From an uncultured bacterium (GTDB lineage Bacteria > Bacillota > Clostridia > TANB77 > CAG-508): a stretch of DNA of 64,000 bases. The notes under the pieces were generated by a model. It saw nothing but the letters and a program-made list of their open reading frames with translations, was not told the DNA's origin and did no database searches. Position numbers and translations under genes: made by a program. The stretch is from assembly GCA_905214245.1 (NCBI GenBank), contig CAJMLO010000001.1, positions 1-64,000 on the forward strand. The letters run 5' to 3'. Shown piece by piece: positions 44,502-55,191 of the stretch. Positions within the stretch are counted from its first letter, which is position 1; each line of letters begins with the position of its first letter.

Positions 44502-45873
44502 TCAAACTTTTTCTCCTATAAGTTCTGTCTTATCAGTTCCTATAATTCTTACAAATTGAATACTATTTTCCTTAATCATATCATCATTATTTTTTACTTT
44601 AACAACAATGTAATTTGTAGTGTGCCCTTTAATATAATGCTCATCATTTTCTTGATGATTTTCCTCAAAAAGAACCTCTACTTCTTTACCAACATATTCT
44701 TTATTATACATGTTTTCAAATTCATCAGATAACTCTATAAGCTTTTTGCTTCTTTCTTCTTTAACATTTCCATCAATTTGATTAGGCATAACAGCTGCCT
44801 TTGTACCTTTTCTTGGAGAATACTTAAAAATGTGCATTTTATAAAACTTTATATCTTTCAAAAACTCATATGTTTCATTAAATTCTGCATCAGTTTCTCC
44901 TGGAAATCCAACAATTACATCTGTTGTAAGCGATACATTAGGATAATATTTTCTAAGAATTTGAGTTACTTCCTTAAACTCCTCTGCAGTATATCTGCGG
45001 TTCATTCTTTTTAAAGTTTCTGTGCAACCACTTTGAAGTGATAAATGAAAATGATTGCATATCTTATCAAGTTTAGATAACCTTTTAGCAAATTCTTCTG
45101 TAATAAGCTTAGGTTCTAAAGAGCCCAAACGAATTCTCTTTATTTTTTCTATTTTATTCATATCTTCAAGAAGATCAATCAACCTATATTCATCTTTTTG
45201 CTCATTTAATTTTTCGTTAATCTCTTTTATTGTATCTTCTCTAAAATCTTTTCCATATGATGCAATATGAATTCCAGTTATAACAACCTCTTCAATGCCA
45301 TTTTCAGCATTTTTAGAAACTTCATCTAAAATGCTTTCTGGCCTTCTACTTCTTACTCTTCCCCTAGCATATGGAATTAAACAGTATGAACAAAATCTAT
45401 CACATCCATCTTGAACCTTTATAACGGCTCTTGTTTTTTCTGTATATGTAACAGTTCCAAAATCGGCAAATTCTTTCTCGTGAAGTACATCAGAAACAGA
45501 TAAAATGCTTTCTTCATCTTGCATATATGCTTCAACATATTGCACGATATCTCTTTTCTCGTTTGTACCAAGTATTAGGTCAATTTGATTCATTTTTTCA
45601 AGTTCATCTTTTGCAACTTGAGCATAACATCCAACTACAACCAAAATTGCATCTGGATTTTTTTCTTTTACTCTATGAAACATTTGACGTGATTTTTTAT
45701 CTGCCATATTTGTTACTGTACAAGTATTTATAACATATATATCTGCAAGTTCATCAAATTCTACTACTTTGTATCCGTGATTTATAAATGATTGCATCAT
45801 TGCATTTGTTTCATATTGATTAACCTTACATCCGCAATGTGCAAAAAGCCACTTTATTTTCTTTGTATTCCAT
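44502..45873 (-). CDS. mtaB: tRNA t6A37 methylthiotransferase MtaB, split by +1 frameshift
   Basis: Read with one skipped base it is 456 residues. The true start is the ATG at 45873 (MEYKENKVAFCTL). After 13 codons the frame meets TTG CGG ATG TAA; skipping C gives T-L-G-C-K-V-N-Q-Y-E-T, the near-invariant start of the family, including the first cluster Cys. Then NTCTVTNMADKKSRQ, VVGCYAQ, the radical-SAM GCDRFCSYCLIPYARGR, and a TRAM-like C-terminus. It converts t6A37 to ms2t6A37 in tRNAs reading ANN codons. A downstream in-frame ATG at 45800 would omit the essential first Cys. Confidence 0.9.
45831..45834 (-). other. CGGA +1 frameshift site in mtaB
   Basis: Minus strand: TTG CGG ATG TAA, CGG first base at 45834, 13 codons after the start. 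Skipping C gives GGA TGT AAG GTT AAT CAA (G-C-K-V-N-Q). The zero-frame stop is two codons after CGG. Confidence 0.8.
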
Positions 45874-45968
45874 ATTATTACTGCCTTTCGATAATTATTA
45901 TTTTCTCTATTTTATTTTCGAATAATTTGTCCTCAAAATCATTTACTGCCTATTATACCATGTATATA

Positions 45969-46022
45969 AAAAAATGTGAAACATTTTTTATGATATTTCT
46001 ATCATTTTGTTTCACATTTTTT
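45969..46022. terminator. Terminator of groEL
   Basis: Stem AAAAAATGTGAAAC / GTTTCACATTTTTT around a ~25-base AT-rich loop that can itself pair (ATGATA/TATCAT). T-run on both strands. It lies about 85 bases past the groEL stop and converges with nothing. Confidence 0.75.
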
Positions 46023-46073
46023 ATAGTACTTCCGCAACATTTTTACAATAAATTTGACATTTTATTACCCAAT

Positions 46074-46106
46074 GTTATCGAAAAGCTACGTCCCTATTGA
46101 CAATTA

Positions 46107-46109
<3 letters not shown>
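46074..46109. repeat. 36-base dispersed repeat, copy 1
   Basis: 30 of 36 bases match 52713-52748, with the shared core AAAAGCTACGT and TTGACAA. It overlaps the groEL stop codon. Confidence 0.55.
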
Positions 46110-48165
<2,056 letters not shown>

Positions 48166-48167
48166 TA

Positions 48168-48196
48168 TTTATATACCTATTAATAAAAAAAGTCAA
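48168..48196 (-). promoter_or_regulatory. Sigma-A promoter of groES-groEL
   Basis: Minus strand TTGACT (48191-48196), 17-base spacer, TATAAA (48168-48173), directly upstream of the CIRCE. Confidence 0.8.
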
Positions 48197-48258
48197 TACA
48201 TAAATGTAATTTTCACATATTTTTCACATTATTTATAATTTACTTATGGTATAAGTTT

Positions 48259-48404
48259 TATATTAGTGTAAGCAATATAATATTTCTTAGAAACTTGCCG
48301 TTCGCAGCCAATCAAAATTGATTGACGGCTGCTCGAATCGCACTCAGCCTTCGGCTTCGTTTGGTCGCTGCGCGTTTCCTTGAAATATTATATTGTGCTT
48401 ACAC
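48259..48404. repeat. MITE-like inverted-repeat element
   Basis: About 140 bases bounded by imperfect 29-31-base inverted repeats: GTGTAAGCAATATAATATTT at 48266 on and its partner ending TATTGTGCTTACAC at 48404. The centre is strikingly GC-rich for this genome and holds nested hairpins (GCAGCC...GGCTGC with AATCAAAATTGATT inside, AGCCTTCGGCT). No open frame. One arm recurs beside fmt at 19.2 kb. Confidence 0.65.
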
Positions 48405-48460
48405 GTCTTTTATAAAACAGTATCCAGTAATGACTCCTTAGCAATTTAGCACATCATATA

Positions 48461-48490
48461 TTGATTAATTTATAAAAAATGTGATATATT
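48461..48490 (+). promoter_or_regulatory. Sigma-A promoter of deoD
   Basis: TTGATT (48461-48466), 18-base spacer, TATATT (48485-48490). The gene starts 31 bases further with SD AAAGGAGG. Confidence 0.6.
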
Positions 48491-48520
48491 AGTAGCATCA
48501 AACAAAAAGGAGGAAAATTT

Positions 48521-49231
48521 ATGTCAATACACTGCAATGCCAATATCGGTGATATAGAAAAAACTGTTTTAATGCCAGGTGATCCGCTTCGTGCAAAATA
48601 TATAGCAGAGAATTTTTTAGAAAATGCAAAACTTGTAAATACCGTAAGGAATATGCTTGCATATACTGGAACATATAAAGGAAAAAAAGTAACTGTATTT
48701 TCATCTGGAATGGGAATGCCAAGCATGGGAATTTATTCATATGAATTATTTAAATTTTACGGAGTTGAAAGAATTATTCGTATAGGTTCGTGTGGAGCAT
48801 ATAATGAGGATTTAAATTTATTTGATACAATTTTAGTAGATAAATCTTATACAGAGGCAAATTTTGCACACTCTTGGGATGAACAAGATTGTCACATTGC
48901 CGAGGCAAGTAAAGAATTAAATGATAAGATTGAAGAAACAGCAAAGAAAATTAATATTCCGTATATAAAAGGAAATACTCTATGTAATGAATGTTTTGAT
49001 GGATATTTAGACGATATAGAAAGCTTTATAAATCGTTTTCCAAAAGATTTGAATATTATAGCTTGTGAAATGGAAGCTTTTGCTCTATTTTATATGGCAA
49101 AATATTTTGGAAAAGAAGCATCTTGTCTACTTACTGTAGTTGATTCTCACTATAAAAATCAAGAAAGTACTTCTGAAGAAAGAGAAAAATCATTAAATGA
49201 TATGATTAAACTTGCTTTAGAAAGCATTTAA
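48521..49231 (+). CDS. deoD: Purine-nucleoside phosphorylase, DeoD type
   Basis: 236 residues. CNANIGDIEKTVLMPGDPLR at the start, SSGMGMPSMGIYSYELF, IGSCGAYNED and IIACEMEAFALFYMA are the hexameric PNP motifs; the Ser/Asp near the end (LTVVDSHY) complete the site. Splits purine (deoxy)nucleosides with phosphate in salvage. Single-gene unit with its own promoter and terminator. Confidence 0.96.
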   Translation: MSIHCNANIGDIEKTVLMPGDPLRAKYIAENFLENAKLVNTVRNMLAYTGTYKGKKVTVFSSGMGMPSMGIYSYELFKFYGVERIIRIGSCGAYNEDLNLFDTILVDKSYTEANFAHSWDEQDCHIAEASKELNDKIEETAKKINIPYIKGNTLCNECFDGYLDDIESFINRFPKDLNIIACEMEAFALFYMAKYFGKEASCLLTVVDSHYKNQESTSEEREKSLNDMIKLALESI

Positions 49232-49234
49232 AAT

Positions 49235-49262
49235 AAAAAAGCGGAATGATTTCCGCTTTTTT
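49235..49262 (+). terminator. Terminator of deoD
   Basis: Stem AAAAAAGCGGAA / TTCCGCTTTTTT with a short loop, immediately after the stop codon, followed by T-rich sequence. Confidence 0.85.
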
Positions 49263-49343
49263 ATTATTTTTACAATAAGTTTAGGTTACCTTTGGCTGTG
49301 CGTATTTCTTTGGCACTACTGCACATGTGGTAAAGCCACTTCT

Positions 49344-49823
49344 TTATTTTGTAATTGATACAATTTTGTATTTTATAACTCCTGCTGGAGCATTAACTTC
49401 AACTGTTTGGCCTTTTTTTGCACCTAAAAGAGCTGATCCAATTGGAGATTCATTTGATATTTTGTTTTGAGATAAATCAACTTCTGTAGAACCAACAATT
49501 GTATATGTCTCTTCTTCATCAAACTCTACATCTAATATTTTTACTGTATTTCCAACTTGTACAGTTTTTGTATCTATTTCTGATTCATCTATAATTTTAG
49601 CATATCTTAATTTGTTTTCTAATTCTGCTATTTTAGCTTCGTTTGCAGCTTGTGCTCCCTTTGCTTCATCATATTCAGAATTTTCTGATAAATCACCAAA
49701 TCCAAGTGCTATTTTAATTCTTTCTGCTATTTCTCCTCTTTTTTCAGTTGTCAAATATTCAAGTTCTTTTTCTAGATTATCATATCCTTCTTGTGTCAAT
49801 AATACTTCTTTTTCTGAGTCCAT
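49344..49823 (-). CDS. greA: Transcription elongation factor GreA
   Basis: 159 residues. Coiled coil with LTQEGYDNLEKELEYLTTEK, the acidic tip GDLSENSEYDEAKGAQ (Asp and Glu that enter the polymerase channel), and the FKBP-like C-terminus (NESPIGSALLGAKKGQTVEV). Rescues backtracked RNA polymerase. Stand-alone gene here with SD GAAGGAGG. Confidence 0.97.
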   Translation of the reverse strand: MDSEKEVLLTQEGYDNLEKELEYLTTEKRGEIAERIKIALGFGDLSENSEYDEAKGAQAANEAKIAELENKLRYAKIIDESEIDTKTVQVGNTVKILDVEFDEEETYTIVGSTEVDLSQNKISNESPIGSALLGAKKGQTVEVNAPAGVIKYKIVSITK

Positions 49824-49895
49824 ACTGTATCTGCCTCCTTCTTTATGTATAACGTTAAATTAATTGTTATATTAAATAACTCGATATATATTAAA

Positions 49896-50864
49896 CTAAT
49901 TTTTATATTTTGTCAAGTTGTTTAATGTAGAAATTTTAACAAACTCACTTTCGCCTATTCGACCATTATTTCCTATAAGACCGGTTATTTTTATGCCATC
50001 TTGTTTAATTATTTTTTCTTCTATATTTTCCACTTTTTCACATTTTAATACATTTAACCTTCGTTTTTCTGTGTTCAATTTTTGCATTAAATATACTTCA
50101 TACAATTTTGTTAAGTCAAATTCATTCTGATTATTTATGCACTCAAATTGTTCTATATATTCATCTGGCAAAGAGATTTGCATATAATTTATATTTATCC
50201 CATTAAATCCAGGATTATTATAGTACACCATATTTTTCAAATTAATAATAATTGCATCTCGATTTATCTTGTATTTTTTTATATCATTTTCATCCATATT
50301 AACGTTCAAAATATATCTCGCTCTTTTTAACGCTTTACTTTTATTGTTTGATATTCCAATGAGTATATTTTCATTTTCATATATTCTTTCTTGTACTTCT
50401 TTAAATCTAGCTATATCATTTGTTACAATATTAACAGTTTTACAATTTTCAATAAATTTTGATAAAAATTGTAAATTTAAATCATTATCCTTTTTTATCA
50501 AAAAGTAAACATCTGCATTGTTAACATCAATATTTTGAATATTTAAAATATATATCAGGATATCATATTGCATATAAATCATAAGTTTTCTGCCATCACA
50601 TACAGTTCCCTTGTCCAAGTTATTAATAACTCTAAAAGAAAATTCTGTGTAAATTAATTCGTTAGAAAAAACTATATTATCTATTTCAAGTTTTTTTATG
50701 ATTTTTGAAACCTTATTTATCATTTTATCTGTGCTACCTTTAAAAGGAATTTCTAAAACATACCCCATATTGCACTGCGTTACTTTAACAATTTTAAAAA
50801 AATACTTTATTTTATCTATCAACTCAATTGGCTTATCTTGCTTTTTTATATATCCAACTATCAC
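49896..50864 (-). CDS. Conserved-looking protein of unknown function
   Basis: 322 residues, Ile/Asn/Lys-rich, no signal peptide or membrane helix. It contains a possible alpha/beta stretch (KTVNIVTNDIARFKEVQERI, then NILIGISNNKSKALKRARYI) and a C-terminal KITGLIGNNGRIGESEFVKI. Tyr-rich middle (YNNPGFNGININYMQISLPD). I do not recognise it. It is a single gene between greA and the GH18 gene. Confidence 0.6.
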   Translation of the reverse strand: MIVGYIKKQDKPIELIDKIKYFFKIVKVTQCNMGYVLEIPFKGSTDKMINKVSKIIKKLEIDNIVFSNELIYTEFSFRVINNLDKGTVCDGRKLMIYMQYDILIYILNIQNIDVNNADVYFLIKKDNDLNLQFLSKFIENCKTVNIVTNDIARFKEVQERIYENENILIGISNNKSKALKRARYILNVNMDENDIKKYKINRDAIIINLKNMVYYNNPGFNGININYMQISLPDEYIEQFECINNQNEFDLTKLYEVYLMQKLNTEKRRLNVLKCEKVENIEEKIIKQDGIKITGLIGNNGRIGESEFVKISTLNNLTKYKN

Positions 50865-50931
50865 AAAAGTACCTCCTATATACTGCTTGCTTTTTCTATA
50901 TATATGAGGTACTTTTATTATTTATTCTTTT

Positions 50932-52632
50932 TTATTTTACATTTAATTTATTAGATATCATATTCCAAATGCTGTTTGGTTCTGAGTCTTTTTTCCAGTA
51001 AGCAGCACCTGCTAGGTTGTACTCAGAAATAAGTGATAATTTCGCATCAAGTGATTTTTCATCTTCTATCCATACTTTATATTTTCTTCCATTTTTTGTG
51101 TACTCTGTTACATATTGCTTTAAACTGTCATCCCATGTTTTTTTGCTACCACTTGGAATTATTTGATCAAGTCTTTTCATATCTACCGCAACAGATCTTT
51201 TCTGTCCATTTTCATTTGTGTACCAAACTCTAGTGTAAAATGGCACTGCAAGTATTACTTTTTTAGAATCTATTTCTTCCTGCGTTCCAACAAATTTCTT
51301 TATATTTACCTCTGTCCAATCACATCCTGCTGTTGTGCCTTCTTTGCTATCTCCATTTTGGTCATATGCCATATACACAATATAATCTGCAACTTTTCCT
51401 ATTGTGTGTCTGTCATAACACATAGACCAATTTTCACTTCCATCTGGTGCTGTAACATCTACAGACACAACCTTTCCATATTCTTTTAATCTTGGTGTAA
51501 GTTCTATAATAAATCTATTAAATAATGATTTATCCTCTGCTTTCATATTTTCAAAATCAATGTTTATTCCATCTAAATCATATTTTACAACAAGACTTAC
51601 TATCTTATTTATTAAATTTTGTCTTAATTTGTAATCTCTCATAATGTCTGATGTTGTATTTATATATGAATTATTTGAAATACTTGGCCATACTTTATAG
51701 CCATTATTGTGTGCCCATGTTATATATGCAGTTCCAGAATTTCCTACATTTTCTATTACTTCTCCTTTTCCTTCATCTTTTAATGTAAAGAATGTTGGAG
51801 AAACAACATTTACTCCTTGCAATTTTCCCTGTCTTGTAGGTGCTGAGCCATATTCTGAAAAATATTCCCATATCATGCTTATATTTTCACTCTCTGGAAT
51901 TTGTTTTTCAAAAGTCATATCTTCTCTTATTGTTATGCTATTTGAAAGACTACTTTGCTTTACATATCCAAGTTTTCCTGTACTAGTTCTTACTTTAACC
52001 CAGTCATCTCCATCTTTTATACTGCTTGTAACTACAGTTACACTATCTCCTGCCTCTATCTTATCCACAGTTCTTGATATTGATGTTCTTTCTTGCTTAA
52101 TACTGTTATTTTTGTTGCTATCTGCCACAACATATTTTCTATCGAGTGAATCAATTATAACTGTATTTGTTTTATCTACATAACTTGTTTTTGTATTATA
52201 TACATTATCAATCGCAGAAAATGGAATATAATAAGTTTTATTTTTTTGAATTACACTTCCAGAAATATTAACATTAGAGCCATTGTTTGTTATTTTGTTT
52301 TCTCCAACTACCATAGATGCAATTTTTGTGTCTGAACCTGTTATTATTTGATTGTATTTACTATCATAATATATATATGGATCAAAGAAATTTTGTATAT
52401 CTTCTTTAGAAATATATACAACACCATCTTTCACAAATACGTCTTTCTTTAGAGATGTCGTTATATTATTGTTATTTATTACTAAATTAATTTTATCTGT
52501 TACATCATTTCTAACATAATTATATGCATATTTTAAAACAAACACAACACTTACTAAAAATAGAACTGTTACTATCAATTTGCTAAATATTTTACTCTTT
52601 GGTTTTTCCATTCTTTTTTCTCTTCTTGACAT
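50932..52632 (-). CDS. GH18 family spore/cell-wall hydrolase with SH3 domain
   Basis: 566 residues. N-terminal membrane anchor (KLIVTVLFLVSVVFVLKYAY), a copper-amine-oxidase-like stalk domain (DVFVKDGVVYISKEDIQNFF), an SH3-type domain (AGDSVTVVTSSIKDGDDWVK) and a C-terminal GH18 catalytic domain with the acid DGINIDFENMK and YIVYMAYDQNGDSK. Related Firmicutes proteins act on peptidoglycan or cortex in sporulation and germination. SD AAAGGAG. Upstream on the other strand is dodecin. Confidence 0.88.
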   Translation of the reverse strand: MSRREKRMEKPKSKIFSKLIVTVLFLVSVVFVLKYAYNYVRNDVTDKINLVINNNNITTSLKKDVFVKDGVVYISKEDIQNFFDPYIYYDSKYNQIITGSDTKIASMVVGENKITNNGSNVNISGSVIQKNKTYYIPFSAIDNVYNTKTSYVDKTNTVIIDSLDRKYVVADSNKNNSIKQERTSISRTVDKIEAGDSVTVVTSSIKDGDDWVKVRTSTGKLGYVKQSSLSNSITIREDMTFEKQIPESENISMIWEYFSEYGSAPTRQGKLQGVNVVSPTFFTLKDEGKGEVIENVGNSGTAYITWAHNNGYKVWPSISNNSYINTTSDIMRDYKLRQNLINKIVSLVVKYDLDGINIDFENMKAEDKSLFNRFIIELTPRLKEYGKVVSVDVTAPDGSENWSMCYDRHTIGKVADYIVYMAYDQNGDSKEGTTAGCDWTEVNIKKFVGTQEEIDSKKVILAVPFYTRVWYTNENGQKRSVAVDMKRLDQIIPSGSKKTWDDSLKQYVTEYTKNGRKYKVWIEDEKSLDAKLSLISEYNLAGAAYWKKDSEPNSIWNMISNKLNVK

Positions 52633-52712
52633 TTGCCCTCTCCTTTGTTTTTTTTACTACTATATCATATTATATCAAAAAATAACATATTTTTTGCAAA
52701 TTTTTTATATAA

Positions 52713-52748
52713 GTTGTCAAAAAGCTACGTTCCTTTTGACAACCATTA
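52713..52748. repeat. 36-base dispersed repeat, copy 2
   Basis: Matches 46074-46109 at 30 of 36 bases. This copy forms a perfect 10-bp hairpin, GTTGTCAAAA / TTTTGACAAC, around an 11-base loop. It lies between two diverging genes. Confidence 0.55.
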
Positions 52749-52818
52749 TTTTTTTGTATAAATTAAACTTTTTTGGAAAATATATAGATATATTTTAATT
52801 AATGGAGGTTGATTTTAG

Positions 52819-53031
52819 TTGGGAATAGAAAAACATTTAACAATCACAGGAACATCAACAGTTTCATGGAAAGATGCGGTTGTACAAGCAGTTGCAGAAG
52901 CATCTAAAACTCTTGATTATTTATCATCTGTTAGAGTACTTGACCAAAGAGCACGAATTGATGGAAAAAAACTAATTCAATATTATGTGGATTTAGACAT
53001 TGCATTTATAATCGACAGAGATAGAGATTAA
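52819..53031 (+). CDS. Dodecin family protein
   Basis: 70 residues starting with TTG, preceded by TGGAGGTTG. Dodecin pattern: EKHLTITGTSTVSWKDAVVQ, AVAEASKTLDYLSSVRVLDQ and VDLDIAFIIDRD. Dodecins form 12-subunit shells that store flavin or CoA. The conserved flavin-stacking Trp of dodecin is present (SW). Just upstream of the spoVA operon, though separated from it by a sigma-G-like promoter. Confidence 0.85.
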   Translation: MGIEKHLTITGTSTVSWKDAVVQAVAEASKTLDYLSSVRVLDQRARIDGKKLIQYYVDLDIAFIIDRDRD

Positions 53032-53087
53032 ACATGGTTTATAGGTATCCATTTTAAAAGCCTAAATACTTAAAAAAGGAGTATTTT

Positions 53088-53117
53088 GCATAGCAGACTT
53101 GCCATAATCACATTGTA
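53088..53117 (+). promoter_or_regulatory. Sigma-G-like promoter of the spoVA operon
   Basis: GCATA (53088-53092), 18-base spacer, CATTGTA (53111-53117), close to the sigma-G consensus GHATR / CATWMTA. The start of spoVAC is 26 bases on. spoVA operons are sigma-G controlled in spore formers. Confidence 0.55.
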
Positions 53118-53142
53118 GGTAAACTATGCAAATAAAAGAAAA

Positions 53143-53592
53143 ATGAAACCAATTGAAACAAAACAAGAATATAGCGATTATGTTGACCAAAAATCACCTA
53201 ATTCGCCTATTCTAAAAAATTGCTTTAATGCCTTTTGGGTTGGAGGTCTTATTTGCAGTATAGGTCAAATAATATTTGATTTTTGCAAATTCAAAGGTAT
53301 GGAAGAAACCGCCTGTTCAACAACTGTTTCTATCATTTTAATAGGAATTGCAGCTATACTTACAGGGCTTAATATTTTTAATAAAATTGGAAAATTTGCA
53401 GGAGCAGGCTCACTTGTTCCAATCACAGGATTTGCAAACTCAATTGTGTCACCTGCAATCGAATACAAATCTGAAGGATATGTAATGGGTGTTGGCGGAA
53501 AAATGTTTACAGTAGCAGGTCCTGTACTTGTATTTGGTATTTCTGCATCTGTAATTATTGGTATTCTTGCAACATTATTTAATGGAATTTAA
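53143..53592 (+). CDS. spoVAC: Stage V sporulation protein AC
   Basis: 149 residues. Family sequence NAFWVGGLICSIGQIIFDF, central VPITGFANSIVSPAIEYKSE and terminal helices (AGPVLVFGISASVIIGILAT). Membrane channel component that moves dipicolinic acid into and out of the spore. The first of spoVAC-spoVAD-spoVAE. Confidence 0.95.
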   Translation: MKPIETKQEYSDYVDQKSPNSPILKNCFNAFWVGGLICSIGQIIFDFCKFKGMEETACSTTVSIILIGIAAILTGLNIFNKIGKFAGAGSLVPITGFANSIVSPAIEYKSEGYVMGVGGKMFTVAGPVLVFGISASVIIGILATLFNGI

Positions 53593-53616
53593 TTTTATGA
53601 AAGGAATGAAAATAAA

Positions 53617-54621
53617 ATGAGACACATTGGAACTCAAACAATTATGTTTGATAATCCCCCTACAATACTTGAAACATCTTCAATAGTTGGTCCAAAAGAA
53701 GCTCAAGGTCCACTTGCAAAATATTTTGATCAATGTTTGGAAGATGAATTCTGGGGAGAAAAAAGCTGGGAAAAAGCTGAAAGTAAGATAATCAAAGAAA
53801 ATGTAAATTCTGTTATTTCAAAATCTGGAATTCCTGCAACACAAATAGATTATTGTTTTGCAGGCGACCTATTAAATCAATGTATATCATCTAGTTTTGG
53901 ATTAAGAGAATTAAATATGCCATTTTTTGGAGTTTTTGGAGCATGTTCAACTTTTGTAGAAAGTCTTTGCCTTGGCAGTGTTTTTGTTGAAGCAGGTGCT
54001 GCAAAAAATGTACTATGTGCAACTTCAAGTCATTTTTGTAGTGCAGAAAAACAATTTAGATTTCCATTAGAGCTTGGAAATCAAAGGCCTCCTACAAGTC
54101 AATGGACAGTAACAGGTTCAGGAGCAGCCATTGTATCAGCATCTGGAAAAGGTCCATTTATTACTCATATTACCCCAGGAAAAATAATTGATATGGGTAT
54201 AAAAGATGCAAACAACATGGGAGCTGCAATGGCACCTGCTGCACTTGATACTCTAATAACTCATCTTAAAGATACAGGCAGAAAGCCAAGCTACTATGAT
54301 GCAATAATAACTGGAGATTTAGGACATATCGGTAAAGAAATAGTCACAGAAATGGCATCTTCTAAAGGATATAATATAAAATCAAACTACAACGATTGTG
54401 GTGTTTTAATATTTGATAAGCAAAAACAAGATACACATTCTGGTGGAAGTGGATGTGCATGTTGTGGAACTGTTTTTTCCGGATATTTCTTTAAACAGCT
54501 AAAGGATAAAAAAATAAATAAAATTTTACTAATTGCAACAGGTGCATTAACAAACTCTACAAGTTCTCAACAAGGTGAATCTATCCCAGGAATTGCCCAT
54601 GCAATTGCAATAGAAAATTAA
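53617..54621 (+). CDS. spoVAD: Stage V sporulation protein AD
   Basis: 334 residues, thiolase-like fold. Conserved KYFDQCLEDEFWGEKSWEKA, FAGDLLNQCISSSFG, FGACSTFVESLCLGS and HSGGSGCACCGTVFSGYF. Binds dipicolinic acid for the SpoVA channel. Spacing of 24 bases to spoVAC and ~50 to spoVAE indicates one operon. Confidence 0.96.
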   Translation: MRHIGTQTIMFDNPPTILETSSIVGPKEAQGPLAKYFDQCLEDEFWGEKSWEKAESKIIKENVNSVISKSGIPATQIDYCFAGDLLNQCISSSFGLRELNMPFFGVFGACSTFVESLCLGSVFVEAGAAKNVLCATSSHFCSAEKQFRFPLELGNQRPPTSQWTVTGSGAAIVSASGKGPFITHITPGKIIDMGIKDANNMGAAMAPAALDTLITHLKDTGRKPSYYDAIITGDLGHIGKEIVTEMASSKGYNIKSNYNDCGVLIFDKQKQDTHSGGSGCACCGTVFSGYFFKQLKDKKINKILLIATGALTNSTSSQQGESIPGIAHAIAIEN

Positions 54622-54670
54622 TTTTAACACTGTTTGCTTATTTTATATGCAAGCAAGAAAGGACGTTTTT

Positions 54671-55057
54671 ATGGAATTTCTACAAAGTATTGATTGGATG
54701 CAAATGCTCAAATGTTTTGTAGTTGGTGGACTTATTTGTATAATCGGTCAAATACTAATAGATAAAACAAAGCTAACTCCTGCAAGAATTTTAGTTATAT
54801 TTGTTACAACAGGTGCTATACTTGGTGGACTTGGAATTTACAAATATATTATTGATTTTGCTGGATGTGGTGCAACAGTTCCACTTACAGGATTTGGAGC
54901 AAATCTTGCAAAAGGTGCAATTCAAGAAGTTAAATCAGCTGGATTACTTGGTGCATTTATAGGTGGTGTAAAAGCCTCTGCTGGTGGAATTGCAGCTGCA
55001 ATATTCTTTGGATATATTGCTTCTCTTATTGCAAAGCCAAAAATCAAAAAGCAATAG
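54671..55057 (+). CDS. spoVAE: Stage V sporulation protein AE
   Basis: 128 residues from the ATG at 54671 (SD AAAGGA). Membrane protein of the SpoVAE/AEb type: KCFVVGGLICIIGQILIDKT, VPLTGFGANLAKGAIQEVKS and AFIGGVKASAGGIAAAIFF. Paralogue of SpoVAC and last gene of the operon. Confidence 0.94.
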   Translation: MEFLQSIDWMQMLKCFVVGGLICIIGQILIDKTKLTPARILVIFVTTGAILGGLGIYKYIIDFAGCGATVPLTGFGANLAKGAIQEVKSAGLLGAFIGGVKASAGGIAAAIFFGYIASLIAKPKIKKQ

Positions 55058-55191
55058 TACGAAAATCGAATACTGTCGAAGAAAGTCGAAATATTTTTCT
55101 TGACTTAATTCTTTAATTAGTATATTATTACAGTATGTATTTTAAACATATACGTATATAATGAGTTATTAGTATAACTTATTATATTATA

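Noticed and set aside
2823..45834. Sequencing or assembly error as the cause of all five frameshifts
   Set aside because: All five extra bases are a C creating CGG before A in frame, while many GGA codons elsewhere have no insertion and no wider motif is shared. It remains to be excluded with raw reads.
2823..45834. CGG reassigned to another amino acid (Trp or Gln as in some low-GC Firmicutes)
   Set aside because: Reassignment would not restore the frame; all five genes need removal of one base.
2823..45834. Five independent pseudogenes
   Set aside because: Neither half of any of the five genes has another stop, shift or lost motif, and priA and mtaB are housekeeping genes.
49263..49343. 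Possible structured RNA between deoD and greA
   Set aside because: It is less A+T-rich than its surroundings, but I could not find a consistent stem or known motif.
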